Assembly: GCA_025358155.1 (NCBI GenBank)
Contig: JANYKR010000311.1
Location: 1-47,267 of the forward strand
Source: Betaproteobacteria bacterium
Lineage (GTDB): Bacteria > Pseudomonadota > Gammaproteobacteria > Burkholderiales > Burkholderiaceae_C
Direction of reading: 5' to 3'
Length of the DNA stretch: 47,267 bases
Shown here: positions 1 to 8,500 of the stretch, piece by piece
Layout of the letters: every line of letters begins with the position of its first letter
Position numbering within the stretch: the stretch's first letter is position 1
The notes under the pieces: generated by a model
Told to the model about the DNA's origin: nothing
Databases searched by the model: none
The model's input: only the letters and a program-made list of their open reading frames with translations
Position numbers and translations under genes: made by a program

Positions 1-99
1 CGGGAAGAGGGACGGTAATTGATCGTGCGCAGATGAGCAAGTCGCACGAACGCTGTGGTGTGTGCTTGCGACGCCTAACGTGCTTTCGGCCTGCAAGCA

Positions 100-129
100 A
101 ATGTCCATAAATGTCTATAACTGTCCATG
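100..129. repeat. three imperfect 10-bp direct repeats
   Basis: Three adjacent 10-bp units (100-109, 110-119, 120-129) share the core ATGTCYATA or a close variant. They lie in an AT-richer patch just beyond the end of the leftward hypothetical gene. Role unknown; chance is possible at this size. Confidence 0.45.
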
Positions 130-167
130 GGCAGCCATACCTTTCCATTTTTGATGTCGATAGGTGG

Positions 168-524
168 TCATATCCTGACCACGCGGTGATGCAGTTTCAG
201 CTGCATCACGACGGTCTTGGCGATGTGCCAGGCACGGTGTTGCCGGTCCCACTCGCCACCCAACTGCTTGATCTGGCGTTGCAGGTCAATCTCGCCAATG
301 GCAATGCGCAGGTGCACGGTTTCAGGCAGGCGGTTGTCGATGGCGATGGGGCCTTCGTCCACCACGAGTTCGACAGTGGTGTAGCGCTGCCCCGACGGCG
401 CATCGTGGCGGTAGCGCACGCACACCAAGCTTTCGCCGTAGCGCTGCGCCAGCTTTTTTGCGCCGGCCTGGTCCGGCCCCAGTTTTTTGGTGATGCGGAC
501 CTGGTGCAACGGTGTGCTGGGCAT
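168..524 (-). CDS. conserved hypothetical protein, divergent from intI
   Basis: An 118-residue soluble protein of unknown function. I chose the ATG at 524, which gives an N-terminus [19 protein letters not shown]; an upstream ATG in the same frame would add 45 Arg/Ala-rich residues that look non-native. The stretch [18 protein letters not shown] followed by LVCVRYRHD and [13 protein letters not shown] resembles a small family I remember as frequent beside recombinases and transposons in Betaproteobacteria. I know no assigned function and see no signal peptide, membrane segment or catalytic motif. The C-terminal half (ending [18 protein letters not shown]) is a plausible small alpha/beta fold. 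It is transcribed away from intI with a 112-bp gap that contains the LexA box, so SOS control of both genes is possible. Its position is where a first integron cassette would sit, but no attI or attC is recognisable. Confidence 0.7.
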   Translation of the reverse strand: MPSTPLHQVRITKKLGPDQAGAKKLAQRYGESLVCVRYRHDAPSGQRYTTVELVVDEGPIAIDNRLPETVHLRIAIGEIDLQRQIKQLGGEWDRQHRAWHIAKTVVMQLKLHHRVVRI

Positions 525-600
525 GGTCACTCGCTGGGTCGGCGGCGCCTTGGCCCGTGTCGCGCGGGCATGGGCTTGCGGCGCTGCGTGGATAGAGGGA

Positions 601-620
601 TACTGTGTTTGCGTACAGTA
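601..620. promoter_or_regulatory. LexA (SOS) box upstream of intI-dnaE2
   Basis: TACTGT-N8-ACAGTA, a perfect inverted repeat in its six outer bases each side. It matches the LexA consensus CTGT-N8-ACAG used in Gamma- and Betaproteobacteria. It ends 16 bp before the ATG at 637, so bound LexA would block the promoter or the early transcript. LexA control of integron integrases and of dnaE2 is established in other bacteria. That this site governs both genes together is inference from the absence of another promoter or LexA box between them. Confidence 0.85.
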
Positions 621-636
621 CCACTTCCACTGGCGG

Positions 637-1824
637 ATGACCAAGCCCATGCCCATCATTGACGCCCCGCCTCCCGAACGGTTGTTGGATCAGCTTCGTG
701 GCCAGATCCGGTATCTTCACTACAGCATACGTACCGAAGAGGCTTACGTCCATTGGGTGCGCGCCTATGTGCGTTTCCACGGCTTGCGGCACCCGATTGA
801 GATGGGTGGCGCTGAGGTTCAGAGTTTTTTGGCCTGGCTGGCCACTGAGCGCCAGGTTTCGGCCTCCACCCACAAGCAGGCGCTGTCGGCGTTGCTGTTC
901 CTCTACCAGCAGGTGCTGGGCCAGCAGTTGCCCTGGATGGACCAGATCACCCGGCCGCGCAGCGACCCCAGGCTGCCGGTGGTGCTGTCGCACGAGGAGG
1001 TGGCCGCTGTTTTGACAGCCTTAAGCGACGCGGATTGGCGCTTGTTTGGGCAGTTGCTCTACGGCACCGGTCTGCGTTTGCTTGAAGGCCTTCGGCTGCG
1101 GGTCAAAGACATAGATTTTGAGCGGCGCGCCATCGTCGTGCGAGAGGGCAAGGGCAGCAAAGACCGGGTGGTGATGCTGCCGCAGTCGCTTGAGCAGCCG
1201 CTGCGTCGGCAATTGGCGGCCGCGCATGCCGTCTGGGCCGCTGATCGGGCAGCCGGGGTGGCGGGGGTGCAATTGCCGCATGCGCTGGCCCGCAAGTACC
1301 CGCGTGCGTCGCTGTCCTGGGCCTGGTTCTGGGTGTTTCCGCAGGCCAGCCTGTCCAACGATCCGCGCGGCGAGGGCTTGCGACGCCACCACCAGCCCGA
1401 TCAGGCGTTTCAGCGGGCGTTCAAGCGGGCGGTGCTGGCGGCCGGGCTGCACAAGCCGGCCACGCCGCACACGCTGCGCCATTCGTTCGCCACGCATCTG
1501 CTGCTGGCGGGTTATGACATCCGCACGGTGCAAGAGCTGCTGGGCCATGCCGATGTCAGCACCACCATGATCTACACCCATGTGCTCAGGCTGGGCGGTG
1601 GCGCGGTGCGCAGCCCGATGGACAGTTTGATGGGCGTGGCGCCTGAGTCGGCTGCGCGCTGGCGCACCGAGCCCTTGCCCCTGGGCCGCCGGCCTGCCGT
1701 TGCGCCGCCGTCGCTGCGCAAGCCCTTGTTGGGCACCCGCGAACCCGATGCGCCCTACGCCGTCAACTTGCCATGCTGCCTGCCTACGCCGAGCTTCACT
1801 GCCGCAGCAACTTCAGCTTTCTGA
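637..1824 (+). CDS. intI: integron integrase IntI (tyrosine recombinase), C-terminally extended
   Basis: A site-specific tyrosine recombinase that integrates and excises gene cassettes at attI/attC sites. Counting from the ATG at 637, all catalytic residues are present: R147 (in [10 protein letters not shown]), H278 and R281 (HTLRH), H304 (LLGHADVS) and Y313 (MIYTHV). The integron-specific insert between the two catalytic boxes is also present ([12 protein letters not shown], then [10 protein letters not shown]). This insert separates IntI from XerC/D. The canonical protein would end near residue 331 (VRSPMDSL), but no stop occurs until 1824. About 64 extra residues, rich in Pro/Arg, follow and overlap dnaE2 by 52 bp in another frame. 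A second in-frame ATG at 649 is an alternative start. The LexA box immediately upstream indicates SOS induction. No attI or attC was found, so it may be an orphan integrase. Confidence 0.93.
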   Translation: MTKPMPIIDAPPPERLLDQLRGQIRYLHYSIRTEEAYVHWVRAYVRFHGLRHPIEMGGAEVQSFLAWLATERQVSASTHKQALSALLFLYQQVLGQQLPWMDQITRPRSDPRLPVVLSHEEVAAVLTALSDADWRLFGQLLYGTGLRLLEGLRLRVKDIDFERRAIVVREGKGSKDRVVMLPQSLEQPLRRQLAAAHAVWAADRAAGVAGVQLPHALARKYPRASLSWAWFWVFPQASLSNDPRGEGLRRHHQPDQAFQRAFKRAVLAAGLHKPATPHTLRHSFATHLLLAGYDIRTVQELLGHADVSTTMIYTHVLRLGGGAVRSPMDSLMGVAPESAARWRTEPLPLGRRPAVAPPSLRKPLLGTREPDAPYAVNLPCCLPTPSFTAAATSAF

Positions 1825-4800
1825 CCGGCGCGTCGCAGCCTGAGGAACTGGTGGCCGCAGCGCAGGCGCGCGGCTACGCGGCGCTGGCCATAACCGACGA
1901 GTGCTCGATGTCGGGGGCGGTGCGGGCGCTGGGGGCTGCGCAAGCTTTGGGCTTTCGGGTGGTGGTGGGGGCCGAGATGCAGCTGGCGGGGCCGGCCGCG
2001 CCGGGCGCCCTGGCGCCGCTGGTGCCGGCGTCGGGTTTGCTGGCTTTGCTGCCGGCGGCTGCGGTGGTGGCAACAGCCGCAACAGCCGCAACAACCGCTG
2101 CGGCCGGTCAGGCGTCGCCCCCGGCCGCCGTCGGCCCGCGTCTGGTGCTGCTGGCGCAAACCCGGCGGGGCTACGGCAACCTGTCGCAGTGGATCAGCGT
2201 GGCGCGGCGCCGCGCTGCCAAGGGCCAGTACCTGGCGCACCCGTCAGATCTGGAGGGCGGGGTGGCCAACGCGCCCTACCTGGCGGGTCTGCCCGAGTGT
2301 TTTGCGATCTTGCTGCCGGGCGCGGGCCAGCCGTTCGAGACCGTGTTTGCCCACGCGATGTGGCTCAAGACCTGGTTTGGCCCCGACCGCTGCGCCATCG
2401 CCGTCGAGCTGCTGCATCGGCCGCACGACGCGCTGCGGCTCGAGCTGCTGCCCCGGGTGGCGGTGCTCAGCGGCCTGCCGCTGGTGGCTTGCGGCGATGT
2501 GGTGATGCATGCGCGGGCCCGCAAGCCGCTGCAGGACGTGCTCACCGCCACCCGGCTGGGCCTGAGCGTGGCCGAGGCCGGCCTGGCACTGGCGCCCAAT
2601 GCCGAGGCGCACCTGCGCTCGCGCCAGCGCCTGGCCGCGCTGTACCGGCCCGACTGGCTGGCCGCCACGCTGCGCATCGCTGAGAGTTGCACGTTTTCAC
2701 TCAGCGAGTTGCGCTACGAGTACCCCCAGGAGGTGGTACCCGCCGGCCACACCCCCACCAGCTGGCTGCGTGAGCTGACCGAGCAGGGCTTGCGGCGCCG
2801 CTGGCCGGGGGCGCTGCCGCCAGCGGTGCGCACCACCATCGAGCAGGAGTTGGCGCTGATTGCCCAGCTCGGTTTCGAGCCGTATTTTTTGACCGTGGCC
2901 GACATCGTGCAGTGGGCGCGGCACCAGGCCGGCATCCTGTGCCAGGGCCGGGGCAGCGCGGCCAATTCGGTGGTGTGCTACAGCCTGGGCATCACCGAGG
3001 TCAACCCGCAGGCGCCGCAGGTCAACCTGCTGTTCGGCCGCTTCATCAGCGCCGAGCGCAATGAGCCGCCCGACATCGACATCGACTTCGAGCACCAGCG
3101 GCGCGAGGAGGTGATCCAGTACATCTACCGCAAATACGGCCGCCACCGCGCCGCGCTGACCGGCGTGATCGTCAGCTACCGGCCGCGCTCGGCGCTGCGC
3201 GATGTCGGCCGGGCGCTGGGGCTGGACCTGGACCGCATCGCCGCCGTCTCCCGTGGCCAGCAATGGTTTGACGGTCGCACCGTGTCACCCGAGCGCCTGC
3301 GCGAGCACGGCTTTGACCCCGACGCCCGCATCTGCCGCCAATGGGTGGCGCTGACGCAGCAGTTGATCGGCTTTCCGCGCCATCTGAGCCAGCATCCGGG
3401 CGGCTTTGTGATCGCCCGCGACGACATCTCGCGCCTGGTGCCGGTTGAAAACGCCGCGATGGACGGCCGCACCGTGATCCAGTGGGACAAGGACGACCTC
3501 GACGCCCTCGGCCTGATCAAGGTCGACATCCTGGCGCTGGGCATGCTCAGCGCCATCCAGCGGGCCCTGGCGATGGTGGGCGCCAAGCGGGATGACGGGG
3601 GAGCCGGGCCCGCGCGCCCGTTCAGCATGCAGGACGTGCCCGCCGAAGACCCGGCGGTCTACGCCATGCTGTGCCGGGGCGACAGCGTGGGCACCTTCCA
3701 GGTCGAGAGCCGGGCCCAGATGAGCATGCTGCCCCGGCTCAAGCCGCAGTGCTTCTACGACCTGGTGATCGAGGTCGCGATCGTGCGGCCCGGGCCGATC
3801 CAGGGCGGCATGGTGCACCCCTACCTGCGCCGCCGCTCGGGCCAGGAGGCGGTGGACTACCCCAAACCCGAGGTCGAGCAGGCGCTGGGCCGCACCCTGG
3901 GCGTGCCGATCTTTCAAGAGCAGGTGATGCAGCTGGCGATGCTGGCGGCTGATTTCAGCCCCGGCGAGGCCGACCAGTTGCGCCGGGCCATGGCCGCCTG
4001 GAAGCGCAAGGGCGGTCTCGGGCCTTTCCATCAAAAGCTGGTGGGCCGCATGGTGGCCAAGGGGTATGAGCTTGAGTTTGCCGAGCGCATCTTCAAGCAG
4101 ATCGAGGGCTTTGGCGAGTACGGCTTCCCAGAGAGCCATGCCGCCAGTTTTGCGCTGCTGGTCTACGTCAGCGCCTGGCTCAAATGCCACCACCCGGATG
4201 CGTTTTTGGCCAGCCTGCTCAACAGCCAGCCCATGGGTTTTTACGCCCCGGCCCAGCTGGTGCGCGATGCGCGCGCGCACGGCGTGACGGTGCTGCCGGT
4301 AGACGTGCTGCACAGCGAGTGGGACAGCTGCCTGCAAGACGACCCCGCGCCGCAGCCTGCAGGCGCGACAGGCGCGACAGGCGCGACAGGCGCGGCAGGC
4401 CGGGGCGCGCCGGCAGGGCTGCGCCCGGTCCGCCTGGGCCTGAACCGGCTGGCCGGTTTTGGCCGGGACAGCGCCCACCGCCTGCTGGCAGCACGCGCGG
4501 CGCTGGCGCCGGGCGCCAGCTTCGCCAGCGCCGAAGACCTGGCCCGTCTGGCCGGGCTCGACAGCCTGGCGATGCAGCAGCTGGCCCAGGGCGATGCGCT
4601 GTTGCCCCTGGTCGGCCACCGCTACCAGGCCGCCTGGAGCGTGCGCGGCATCGACACCCGTGCCACACCGCTGCTGCGCGCCACCCGCACCCTTGAAGCG
4701 CCGGCCCTGCTGGTGGCGCCGGCCGAGGGTGAGGCCTTGCTGGCCGACTACCGCAGCACCGGCTTGTCGCTGCGCTCGCACCCGCTGGCCTTGCTGCGCG

Positions 4801-5153
4801 AGCAGCTGGCGGGCTTCAAGGTGCAGCCGGCGGTGGTGCTGGCCCTGTGCCGGCACGGCCAGCTGGCGCGGGCCTCGGGCCTGGTCACCCACCGCCAGCG
4901 GCCCGAGACCGCCCGCGGCGTGGTGTTCGTCACCCTGGAGGACGAAACCGGCGCGGTCAACGTGATCGTCTGGCCCACGGTCGCACAGGCCCAGCGCGTG
5001 CCGCTGCTGTCGGCCACCTTGCTCACGGTCTACGGCGTCTGGCAGCGCCAGGGTGAGCCCGGCCATGAGCTGTGCCACCTGATCGCCCACCGGCTGGTCG
5101 ATCATTCCGCCCTGCTGCAAGGCCTGGTCAGCAAGAGCCGCAACTTTCGCTGA
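1773..5153 (+). CDS. dnaE2: error-prone DNA polymerase DnaE2 (ImuC)
   Basis: A C-family DNA polymerase that extends past DNA lesions in SOS mutagenesis, normally working with ImuA and ImuB. The start [17 protein letters not shown] is the usual DnaE2 N-terminus (PHP domain). The polymerase core shows GRGSAANS near residue 392, the catalytic PDIDIDF at 433-439 and VDILALG at 584-590. An OB-fold region is near the C-terminus ([15 protein letters not shown]). At 1126 residues it is longer than a typical DnaE2 of about 1050. The excess lies in two Ala/Gly/Thr-rich inserts coded by 9-bp tandem repeats, one inside the PHP domain (about residues 70-115) and one after the fingers/helical region (about 858-885). 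The ATG lacks a Shine-Dalgarno site, so translation probably depends on ribosomes coming from intI, whose frame overlaps it. No imuA or imuB is adjacent. Confidence 0.95.
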   Translation: MLPAYAELHCRSNFSFLTGASQPEELVAAAQARGYAALAITDECSMSGAVRALGAAQALGFRVVVGAEMQLAGPAAPGALAPLVPASGLLALLPAAAVVATAATAATTAAAGQASPPAAVGPRLVLLAQTRRGYGNLSQWISVARRRAAKGQYLAHPSDLEGGVANAPYLAGLPECFAILLPGAGQPFETVFAHAMWLKTWFGPDRCAIAVELLHRPHDALRLELLPRVAVLSGLPLVACGDVVMHARARKPLQDVLTATRLGLSVAEAGLALAPNAEAHLRSRQRLAALYRPDWLAATLRIAESCTFSLSELRYEYPQEVVPAGHTPTSWLRELTEQGLRRRWPGALPPAVRTTIEQELALIAQLGFEPYFLTVADIVQWARHQAGILCQGRGSAANSVVCYSLGITEVNPQAPQVNLLFGRFISAERNEPPDIDIDFEHQRREEVIQYIYRKYGRHRAALTGVIVSYRPRSALRDVGRALGLDLDRIAAVSRGQQWFDGRTVSPERLREHGFDPDARICRQWVALTQQLIGFPRHLSQHPGGFVIARDDISRLVPVENAAMDGRTVIQWDKDDLDALGLIKVDILALGMLSAIQRALAMVGAKRDDGGAGPARPFSMQDVPAEDPAVYAMLCRGDSVGTFQVESRAQMSMLPRLKPQCFYDLVIEVAIVRPGPIQGGMVHPYLRRRSGQEAVDYPKPEVEQALGRTLGVPIFQEQVMQLAMLAADFSPGEADQLRRAMAAWKRKGGLGPFHQKLVGRMVAKGYELEFAERIFKQIEGFGEYGFPESHAASFALLVYVSAWLKCHHPDAFLASLLNSQPMGFYAPAQLVRDARAHGVTVLPVDVLHSEWDSCLQDDPAPQPAGATGATGATGAAGRGAPAGLRPVRLGLNRLAGFGRDSAHRLLAARAALAPGASFASAEDLARLAGLDSLAMQQLAQGDALLPLVGHRYQAAWSVRGIDTRATPLLRATRTLEAPALLVAPAEGEALLADYRSTGLSLRSHPLALLREQLAGFKVQPAVVLALCRHGQLARASGLVTHRQRPETARGVVFVTLEDETGAVNVIVWPTVAQAQRVPLLSATLLTVYGVWQRQGEPGHELCHLIAHRLVDHSALLQGLVSKSRNFR
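2070..2096 (+). repeat. 9-bp tandem repeat inside dnaE2 (PHP domain insert)
   Basis: Three units of GCAACAGCC (last GCAACAACC) at 2070, 2079 and 2088 code for an Ala/Thr-rich stretch. They fall in the middle of a low-complexity insert that most DnaE2 proteins lack. Because the unit is 9 bp, gain or loss of units keeps the reading frame. Confidence 0.8.
4362..4397 (+). repeat. 9-bp tandem repeat inside dnaE2 (second insert)
   Basis: Four units of GGCGCGACA (last GGCGCGGCA) at 4362, 4371, 4380 and 4389 code for repeating Gly-Ala-Thr. They lie in a flexible linker between the polymerase core and the C-terminal domains. Unit number can vary without a frameshift. Confidence 0.85.
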
Positions 5154-5171
5154 GCGCCACAGGCCGGGTGC

Positions 5172-5236
5172 GGGGTACCGACGTGCGGTACCGACGTGGG
5201 GCACCGACGTGCGGTTCCAACGTGCGGTACCGACGG
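5172..5236. repeat. five 13-bp tandem units
   Basis: Units of the form GSGGTACCGACGT begin at 5172, 5185, 5198, 5211 and 5224. Units 1, 2 and 5 keep GGTACCGACG intact, with unit 3 carrying C for T and unit 4 two changes. The array starts 18 bp after the dnaE2 stop codon. It is not a recognisable terminator; role unknown. Confidence 0.85.
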
Positions 5237-5475
5237 GGGCTGGGCACGGTCTCGGCGGCAGTCTTTCATCGCTGGTGACGCCCGCCCCCTGCGCGAGGCT
5301 CAGCATGCCTGGCCCAGCACGTCCGCCTCCCGCAACGGCCGACCCCCCGTCGCCGCCGACGGGGTTGGGCGCTGGCCGACTGCTGGCGCAGAAAACTCGA
5401 CAGTACCTGGTTGCGCGCCAGCCGCATGCGCTCGGCGGTGGCCACAGCACTGACCAGCGAGCCGAACTTGGTCTG

Positions 5476-5634
5476 CGGATGCCAGCCGAGCACGCCCTGC
5501 TGCTCAAGACCTACGCCGCCGAGACCGACGGCCGCGCCCGCTTCATGGGCCACAGCGCATTTGTTGACCCGACCACCGCGCCACGCGCACCCCGGCGCGA
5601 GAGCATCGAGGCGCGCACGATGGCTTGCTTCTGA
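5476..5634 (+). pseudogene. C-terminal remnant of a CmcJ/NvfI-like oxygenase
   Basis: The last 52 codons before the TGA at 5632 read RMPAEHALLLKTY, then DGRARFMGHSAFVDPTTAP, then RESIEARTMACF. This matches my memory of the C-terminus of CmcJ/NvfI family oxidoreductases (a His followed by AF-DDPT, then RESIE-R at the end). Nothing family-like is readable upstream in any frame, so only about a fifth of the gene remains. Its position beside the 13-bp array and dnaE2 suggests a rearrangement endpoint. Family assignment is from recalled motifs only. Confidence 0.6.
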
Positions 5635-5861
5635 CCCGCGCGAGGCAGGCGCGCAAGCCCGAATCCAGCCCAAGCCGGAAGCCCGGCGGGCCGCAGTGGC
5701 GACTGAACAGCGGAGAATCACCGGTGCCGTCACCCGCACAGCCTGCGCCAGATCAAACCGATCTGGCGCCGGCCTGTTGGCGGCCTGGCCACCCGTTCCG
5801 GTTCTGCAATCGCCAAGCCAGCGCGGGGCCAGTCAGCCACCCCCCAGCCTGGAGTTTTCAG

Positions 5862-6638
5862 ATGAACCAGCCACCGCACCGCGCCGTTGCCCCGGCTGGC
5901 CCCGACAACCCGCCACCGCTGATGCCCGACACCTTGCAGTGGCTGCCCTCCACAGGCGAGCCCGGGCAACTGATGATCTTGCTGCACGGCTGGGGCGCTC
6001 GGGCTGCCGACATGGCGCCGCTGGCGCAGCGGCTGCGCGCCGCGTTTCCCCAGGCGGTGCTGCTGGCGCCTGAAGGTTTTGAGGATGCTGAGCCCGGCGG
6101 CCGGGCAGGGCGCCAGTGGTTTGACGTGAGCGGCCCGCAGGGGCCGGTCACCGAGGCCAACCGCCCGGCACGGGTGGCGGCGATGCTGCCAGCGCTGGCC
6201 GGCTGGGTGCGGGCGGCGCAGGCCGCAACCGGCCTGGGCGAGGCGGCCACCGCGCTGGTCGGGTTCTCGCAAGGCGCCATCGTCGCGCTGGAACTGGTGC
6301 AGCAGCACGACGGCATCGCCGGCCGGGTGCTGGCATTTTCTGGCCGCTACGCCAGCCTGCCCGACGCGGCGCCGCGCAACACCACGCTGCATTTCTTCCA
6401 CGGCGCCACCGACACCGTGATGCCTGCGGCCCAGGCCCGGCTGGCGATCGAGCGGCTGGCTGTGCTGCGCGGCGACGCCACCATCGACATCGCCCAGGGC
6501 GTGGGCCATGAGTTGCCGACGGCGCTGGTTGACCGGGCCATCGAACGGCTGCGCAGCCACATCCCGCAGCGCACCTGGGCGGCAGCGCTGGGCGCGGTGC
6601 CCGAGTTGGCGGACAACCCGCCGGGCGGGGCAAGCTGA
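5862..6638 (+). CDS. ypfH: YpfH-like esterase (alpha/beta hydrolase)
   Basis: A cytoplasmic serine esterase of the phospholipase/carboxylesterase family, 258 residues, close in layout to E. coli YpfH. Shared landmarks are GRQWFDVSG (83-91), EANRPARV, the nucleophile elbow GFSQG (Ser136), GRYASLP (161-167), the acid in HGATDTVM (Asp184) and the His in GVGHEL (His216). HGWGAR near residue 42 supplies the oxyanion loop. The ATG at 5862 follows a GGAG at 5851 with good spacing; longer in-frame extensions upstream run into the preceding gap and are not family-like. The physiological substrate is unknown; the E. coli protein hydrolyses short acyl esters. The yaaA gene follows 23 bp downstream on the same strand, so the two may be cotranscribed. 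Confidence 0.9.
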   Translation: MNQPPHRAVAPAGPDNPPPLMPDTLQWLPSTGEPGQLMILLHGWGARAADMAPLAQRLRAAFPQAVLLAPEGFEDAEPGGRAGRQWFDVSGPQGPVTEANRPARVAAMLPALAGWVRAAQAATGLGEAATALVGFSQGAIVALELVQQHDGIAGRVLAFSGRYASLPDAAPRNTTLHFFHGATDTVMPAAQARLAIERLAVLRGDATIDIAQGVGHELPTALVDRAIERLRSHIPQRTWAAALGAVPELADNPPGGAS

Positions 6639-6661
6639 AGCGGCTGCGTACACTGCCGCGC

Positions 6662-7447
6662 ATGCTTTTCTTGCTGTCACCCGCCAAGACCCTCGACTAC
6701 CAAACCCGGCTCGCCAAACCGGTCGCAGCCCGGGCTACCGAGCCGCTGTTTGTGGCGCAAGCCGCCGAGTTGATCAACCACCTCAAGCCGCTCACGCCGC
6801 CGCAAGTGGCGCAGTTGATGGATTTGTCGGACGAGCTCGCCACGCTCAACGTCGACCGCTACCACGCCTGGTCGGCGCAAGCCACGCCCGCCAACAGCCG
6901 GCCGGCGGCGCTGGCCTTCAACGGCGATGTCTACGGCGGGCTCGACGCCCGCACGCTCACCGGCCGCCAGCTCGACTGGGCGCAGCAGCACCTGGTGATC
7001 CTGTCGGGCCTGTACGGCGTGCTGCGCCCGCTCGACCGGCTGCAGCCGTACCGGCTGGAGATGGGCACCCGGCTCGCCAACCCGGCCGGCCGGGATCTCT
7101 ACGCCTTCTGGGGCACGGCGCTGGCGGCCTACCTCGATGAGCGGCTGCAGGGCGAGGCCCGGCCGGTGGTGGTCAACCTGGCATCGCAAGAATATTTCAG
7201 GGCTGTGCCGCGCAAGGCGCTGCGCGCCCGGGTGGTGGACTGCGTGTTCGAGGAGTGCCGCGCCGATGGCCACAAGGTGATCAGTTTTTTTGCCAAGCGC
7301 GCCCGCGGCCTGATGGCGCGCTGGGCAGTACAGCACCGGGCGGCAACGGTCAAGCAACTGCAGCGCTTTGACGCTGAGGGCTATGCCTTCGATGCTGCGG
7401 CGTCCTTGCCAGACCGGCTGGTCTTCCGGCGCGACGCGGCCGCCTGA
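6662..7447 (+). CDS. yaaA: peroxide stress protein YaaA (DUF328)
   Basis: A DNA-binding protein that limits free iron and oxidative DNA damage during hydrogen peroxide stress in E. coli, where it is in the OxyR regulon. The N-terminus MLFLLSPAKTLDY is the family signature. Other recognisable blocks are ALAFNGDVYGGL (79-90), LSGLYGVLRPLD, RLEMGT, NLASQEYF and KVISFFAKRARG. At 261 residues it is the normal family length. The ATG at 6662 is the only start consistent with the conserved N-terminus. It follows the esterase gene closely, and a dioxygenase gene follows after 88 bp. I see no OxyR site. Confidence 0.95.
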   Translation: MLFLLSPAKTLDYQTRLAKPVAARATEPLFVAQAAELINHLKPLTPPQVAQLMDLSDELATLNVDRYHAWSAQATPANSRPAALAFNGDVYGGLDARTLTGRQLDWAQQHLVILSGLYGVLRPLDRLQPYRLEMGTRLANPAGRDLYAFWGTALAAYLDERLQGEARPVVVNLASQEYFRAVPRKALRARVVDCVFEECRADGHKVISFFAKRARGLMARWAVQHRAATVKQLQRFDAEGYAFDAAASLPDRLVFRRDAAA

Positions 7448-7535
7448 CCGGCGCTGCGCCGGCCGAACAGCGGCGGTGCACGGCTGGGCCGTCAGCCTGA
7501 GGACAGCAACAGGGCGAGGCTGGCAAAATAGCGGC

Positions 7536-8372
7536 ATGAACCCGCAAGTGCTCACCCCTGAGCTCCGGCAGTGGCTGGTCGAGCAGACCCAGGCTGGTTG
7601 CCGGCACGAAGAATTGCTGGCTTCGATGCGGGCCAGCGGCTGGTCAGACGAGGTGGCGCGGGCCGCGCTGCAGGGCCGAGCGCAGGGCCCGGTCCCGCCA
7701 CAGCCACCGCCCGCACTGCGCTTGCCCGAGCCCGCGCTGTCGGGCTCGCCCAGCAGCGTGCTGGCGGGGGACCGTCGGGTGCAGGTGTTGCTGACGCTGC
7801 AGCGCCCCAGGCTGGTGGTGTTTGGCGGCCTGCTGGCGGATGACGAATGCGACTTGTTGGTCGCGGCAGCCGCGCCGCGGATGGCGCGCTCCGAGACGGT
7901 AGTGATTCAATCGGGCGGCAACGAGATCAACCCTGCGCGCACCAGCGAGGGCATGTTTTTTGGCCGTGGCGAGATACCGCTGTGCGCCCGCATCGAGGCC
8001 CGCATCGCCGCGCTGTTGCAGTGGCCGGTGCGAAACGGCGAGGGCCTGCAAGTGCTGCACTACCGGCCGGGTGCCGAGTACAAGCCGCACCACGACTATT
8101 TCGACCCGGCTGAGCCCGGCATGGGGGCTGTGTTGGCGCGCGGTGGCCAGCGCCTGGCCACGCTGGTGATCTACCTCAACACACCCGAGCGCGGCGGCGC
8201 CACCACCTTTCCGGACCTGGCACTCGAGGTCTCACCGATCAAGGGCAACGCTGTATTTTTCAGCTACGACCGGCCGCAGGCCAGCACCCGGACCCTGCAT
8301 GGCGGGGCGCCGGTGCTGGCGGGCGACAAGTGGGTGGCCACCAAGTGGCTGCGTGAGGGCGAGTTCAATTAG
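7536..8372 (+). CDS. 2-oxoglutarate/Fe(II) dioxygenase, prolyl 4-hydroxylase family
   Basis: A 278-residue iron- and 2-oxoglutarate-dependent dioxygenase of the P4Hc family. The catalytic triad is visible: HxD at H185-D187 (YKPHHDYFD), distal H255 (TLHGGAPV) and the 2-oxoglutarate-binding Lys265 (DKWVATKW). LQVLHYRPGAEY and LATLVIYLNTPERGGATTFP are typical of bacterial prolyl-4-hydroxylase-like proteins. About 80 N-terminal residues form a helical region with ELRQWLVEQTQAGC, seen in proteobacterial members, followed by a Pro-rich linker. The substrate protein is not known; bacterial members have been linked to hydroxylation of EF-Tu or of peptides. The ATG at 7536 was chosen because the upstream extension overlaps yaaA. 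Confidence 0.9.
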   Translation: MNPQVLTPELRQWLVEQTQAGCRHEELLASMRASGWSDEVARAALQGRAQGPVPPQPPPALRLPEPALSGSPSSVLAGDRRVQVLLTLQRPRLVVFGGLLADDECDLLVAAAAPRMARSETVVIQSGGNEINPARTSEGMFFGRGEIPLCARIEARIAALLQWPVRNGEGLQVLHYRPGAEYKPHHDYFDPAEPGMGAVLARGGQRLATLVIYLNTPERGGATTFPDLALEVSPIKGNAVFFSYDRPQASTRTLHGGAPVLAGDKWVATKWLREGEFN

Positions 8373-8500
8373 CGTGCCGTGGTGCAAGCGGTCGGGCCCC
8401 TGCCATGACCGACAGGTGCGTCTGGCGTGTCAACCACCGGCCCGGCGTTTGCGTTGAACAAGCGAGCACTCGATTGCTTACAACCCAAGGACGACACACC

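Larger units (their letters stand above)
5154..5861. other. 708-bp gap after dnaE2: repeat array and gene remnant
   Basis: This stretch holds a 13-bp tandem array (5172-5236) and a C-terminal fragment of a CmcJ/NvfI-like oxygenase (5476-5634). I see no intact gene in it. Open frames of over 150 residues on both strands (for example 5266-5739 on the minus strand) have an Arg/Ala/Pro-rich composition typical of chance frames in GC-rich DNA. The last 30 bp carry the ribosome binding site of the following esterase gene. Confidence 0.7.

Noticed and set aside
60-170. Possible attC site with the core GTTAGGC (minus strand, 79-73)
   Set aside because: No partner core site RYYYAAC lies at attC distance on the same strand, and the local inverted repeat (GCTTGC/GCAAGC) does not give the attC fold.
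3285-5507. 740-residue open frame on the minus strand
   Set aside because: It is the antisense shadow of dnaE2 in GC-rich DNA; its composition is Gln/His/Ala/Arg-rich without any family motif.
5266-5739. 157-residue minus-strand frame with SLVSAVATAERMRLARNQVLSSF
   Set aside because: The phrase looks protein-like, but the frame is opposite to the CmcJ-like remnant and matches no family I can name.
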